Below are positions 7,315-8,395 of a DNA stretch of 8,395 bases, piece by piece. The stretch covers positions 1 to 8,395 of the forward strand of contig CAWUIH010000066.1 in the NCBI GenBank assembly GCA_963922495.1, written 5' to 3'. Both the position numbers and the translations under genes were made by a program. A model generated the notes under the pieces. It did no database searches, was not told the origin of the DNA, and was given only the letters and a program-made list of their open reading frames with translations. Positions within the stretch are counted from its first letter, which is position 1. The number at the start of each line of letters is the position of its first letter. This DNA is from CAWUIH01 sp963922495 (lineage in GTDB: Bacteria > Pseudomonadota > Gammaproteobacteria > Coxiellales > Coxiellaceae).

Positions 7315-7399
7315 ACCATACTCGTTTTGTGTTGTTTAAGCAAAGTATTAATAGTTAACAGAGATTATAAATAGGGTTATTTCTCCAAATAGCTATAGG

Positions 7400-7426
7400 T
7401 TGCTTTTTGTGCAATGTTCTGATAAT
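7400..7426 (+). promoter_or_regulatory. Possible promoter for the riboswitch-ribE-ribB transcript
   Basis: TTGCTT at 7400-7405 and GATAAT at 7421-7426 are separated by 15 nt. They would start transcription at about 7433, just before the first riboswitch stem at 7437. The spacing is short, so this is tentative. If the true start is further upstream, the left arm of the bracketing inverted repeat (7388-7400) would be part of the RNA. Confidence 0.4.
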
Positions 7427-7436
7427 TTTACAGTTG

Positions 7437-7575
7437 TCTTCGGGGCGGGGTGTAATTCCCCACCGGCGGTAATCCAGCACCAGTTGCTGTTTAGCCCGCG
7501 AGCCTTTGACGCAGTTGTCAAAAGCAGATTTGGTGTGATTCCAGAGCCGACGGTCATAGTCCGGATGGTAGAAGA
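7437..7575 (+). promoter_or_regulatory. FMN riboswitch (RFN element)
   Basis: Complete flavin-mononucleotide aptamer in the leader of ribE. The closing stem P1 pairs TCTTC (7437-7441) with GAAGA (7571-7575). The conserved blocks are all present: GGGTGTAATTCCCCACCGG, then GGCGGTAAT, AGCCCGCGAGCC, GATTCCAGAGCCGACGG and TCATAGTCCGGATGGTAGAAGA in parts. Two variable hairpins are visible, CAGCA/TGCTG (7475-7479 with 7485-7489) and TTGAC/GTCAA (7506-7510 with 7517-7521). No intrinsic terminator follows; instead a hairpin covers the ribE ribosome site, so control is probably at translation initiation, as is usual for Gram-negative RFN elements. Confidence 0.96.
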
Positions 7576-7613
7576 TTTGCGGCGACCTTTCTTGGTTATT
7601 CGTACCTATAGCT

Positions 7614-7639
7614 ATTCCCCGATGATATTCGAGGGGAAT
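7614..7639 (+). promoter_or_regulatory. Shine-Dalgarno sequestering hairpin of ribE
   Basis: ATTCCCC (7614-7620) pairs perfectly with GGGGAAT (7633-7639) across a 12-nt loop. The right strand carries the strong Shine-Dalgarno GAGGGG (7631-7636), 4 nt before the ribE ATG at 7641. This is the expected expression platform of the riboswitch. The left strand can also pair with the aptamer: CCCCGA (7617-7622) with TCGGGG (7440-7445), a possible anti-sequestor formed when FMN is absent. Confidence 0.75.
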
Positions 7640-7640
7640 C

Positions 7641-8252
7641 ATGTTTACAGGCATTATTGACCACTGCGGCAAAATTAGAAAAATTCAGCGCCAATCTGAA
7701 AACATCCACATCTGGATTCAGACTCAATTCAGCGACATCTCACTAGGGGAAAGCATTGCTGTCGACGGTGTTTGCCTAACGGTTGCTGCATTGACTGATG
7801 ACTGTTTTCGTTGTGACTTATCGCCAGAAACGTTAAGTTGCACTGCCTTCGCCGCTTATTCAGTGGGGCAACTGGTCAACTTAGAACGTGCTTTACGCCT
7901 GCAAGATCGGCTGGGAGGGCATATGGTTTCTGGTCATGTGGACCAAACTGCAAAATTGTACTCGCAGCAAATGCATGATGAATACCTGGCATTGCATTTT
8001 ACGGGCATCACCTCGTTTAACAAAAATTATTTAATTCCTAAAGGCAGCGTTAGTGTTAATGGCGTTAGTTTAACAATTAATGCTATTGAGCAAGATGGTT
8101 TTTCCGTAATGCTGATTCCACATACGCAACAAGTGACTAATTTGAAACAATTAAAAATCGGTGATCGGGTGAACATGGAGTATGACCAGATGACCAAAAC
8201 CATTGTGAGAACTGTGTATGAAATTTCAAAAAACACATCGTCCGTTTGCTGA
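7641..8252 (+). CDS. ribE: Riboflavin synthase (alpha chain)
   Basis: Last step of riboflavin synthesis: dismutation of two 6,7-dimethyl-8-ribityllumazine molecules to riboflavin and the pyrimidinedione. The 203 residues are normal for the family (E. coli 213). Two tandem lumazine-binding barrels are seen. The first (1 to about 97) starts with the hallmark MFTGII and has ESIAVDGVCLTV (37-48) with C45, then SPETL and NLERALRLQDRLGGHMVSGHVD (80-101). The second repeats the pattern with GSVSVNGVSLTI and IPHTQQVTNL. A C-terminal helix for trimer formation follows. The ATG sits 4 nt after GAGGGG, buried in the riboswitch hairpin, so expression should fall when FMN is high. The 3' end overlaps ribB by 35 nt in another frame. 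In E. coli this enzyme is also called RibC. Confidence 0.97.
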   Translation: MFTGIIDHCGKIRKIQRQSENIHIWIQTQFSDISLGESIAVDGVCLTVAALTDDCFRCDLSPETLSCTAFAAYSVGQLVNLERALRLQDRLGGHMVSGHVDQTAKLYSQQMHDEYLALHFTGITSFNKNYLIPKGSVSVNGVSLTINAIEQDGFSVMLIPHTQQVTNLKQLKIGDRVNMEYDQMTKTIVRTVYEISKNTSSVC

Positions 8253-8395
8253 TATTACTACCGCATTAGAAGTGATTCGTTCCGGTGGTATGGTCGTCGT
8301 AGTAGACAACGAAGACCGTGAAAATGAAGGTGATTTAATTATGGCCGCTGAAAAAGTGACCCCAGCAGCAATTAATTTTATGGCAACGCATGGCC
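8218..8395 (+). CDS. ribB: 3,4-dihydroxy-2-butanone 4-phosphate synthase, N-terminal part (ribB, probably RibBA-type)
   Basis: Converts ribulose-5-phosphate to the four-carbon precursor used to make lumazine. Only the first 59 codons are in the window; the gene continues past the right edge. The signature VDNEDRENEGDLIMAAE (about 29-45) holds the acidic metal-binding residues, and INFMATHG (52-59) resembles the fused RibBA proteins more than stand-alone E. coli RibB. Whether a GTP cyclohydrolase II domain follows cannot be seen. The chosen ATG lies 35 nt inside the end of ribE in a different frame, with a weak GAGA 7 nt upstream, so translation is probably coupled to ribE and thereby to the riboswitch. 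The next in-frame ATG (8287) would cut off conserved N-terminal sequence, which supports this start. Confidence 0.93.
   Translation, partial: MKFQKTHRPFADITTALEVIRSGGMVVVVDNEDRENEGDLIMAAEKVTPAAINFMATHG

Larger units (their letters stand above)
7388..7616. repeat. Perfect 13-bp inverted repeat bracketing the FMN riboswitch
   Basis: The left arm AATAGCTATAGGT (7388-7400) is the exact reverse complement of the right arm ACCTATAGCTATT (7604-7616). Each arm also contains the palindromic octamer ATAGCTAT. The arms enclose the complete riboswitch, and the last three bases of the right arm are the first three of the hairpin that hides the ribE ribosome site. It may be an RNA clamp stem, a pair of protein-binding sites, or the footprint of a mobile insertion. 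The sequence match is certain; the role is unknown. Confidence 0.8.

Noticed and set aside
7334..7360. Cluster of TTAA elements upstream of the unknown gene, resembling a PmrA-type box of Legionella/Coxiella effector promoters
   Set aside because: The TTAA spacings are 7 and 12 nt rather than the 11-nt period of the known box, and the region is A+T-rich enough for chance matches.
7355..7672. Open frames on both strands across the riboswitch (minus 7355-7672, plus 7400-7660)
   Set aside because: They cover the highly conserved FMN aptamer and the ribE start; the peptides show no family features and the RNA structure explains the sequence.
1..8395. tRNA or rRNA genes, CRISPR arrays, insertion sequences
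   Set aside because: No cloverleaf, rRNA segment, spaced repeat array, transposase or target duplication was seen; nearly all of the window is explained by genes and the rib leader.

Overview
This looks like a chromosomal segment of a gammaproteobacterium of moderate-to-low G+C. The combination of a leucine dehydrogenase gene fused in operon with Gram-positive-style two-subunit E1 genes, an unusual riboflavin cluster and an unrecognised membrane-protein gene is most reminiscent of the Legionellales (Legionella/Coxiella relatives). That placement is an inference from gene content, not from a marker gene.

Layout. Positions 1-3577 (minus strand) hold a tight four-gene operon read right to left: a Glu/Leu/Phe/Val-type (leucine-like) dehydrogenase, then E1 alpha, E1 beta and the start of the lipoyl E2 of a 2-oxo acid dehydrogenase complex. 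The gaps are 18 nt, then two ATGA overlaps. The operon can remove the amino group from branched-chain amino acids and oxidise the resulting 2-oxo acids to acyl-CoA; a pyruvate role for the complex is also possible. Position 3702 begins a plus-strand ugpQ-type glycerophosphodiester phosphodiesterase, whose end overlaps by 9 nt the end of a minus-strand TrmH/SpoU-family RNA 2'-O-methyltransferase (4434-5111). After a 55-bp divergent spacer comes ribD (5167-6228, plus).

From 6260 to 7270 an unrecognised 336-residue membrane-anchored protein lies on the minus strand, splitting ribD from the rest of the riboflavin genes. Positions 7271-7640 form the only long non-coding stretch. It holds divergent promoter candidates, a complete and well-conserved FMN riboswitch (7437-7575), a hairpin that buries the ribE Shine-Dalgarno sequence (7614-7639), and a perfect 13-bp inverted repeat that brackets the riboswitch. 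Then follow ribE (riboflavin synthase, 7641-8252) and the first 59 codons of ribB/ribBA (from 8218, overlapping ribE by 35 nt).

Together ribD, ribE and ribB cover most of the route from GTP and ribulose-5-phosphate to riboflavin. The riboswitch should lower ribE (and coupled ribB) translation when FMN is abundant, whereas ribD appears to sit outside this control. The most unusual items are the inverted repeat around the riboswitch and the unknown membrane protein placed inside the riboflavin locus.
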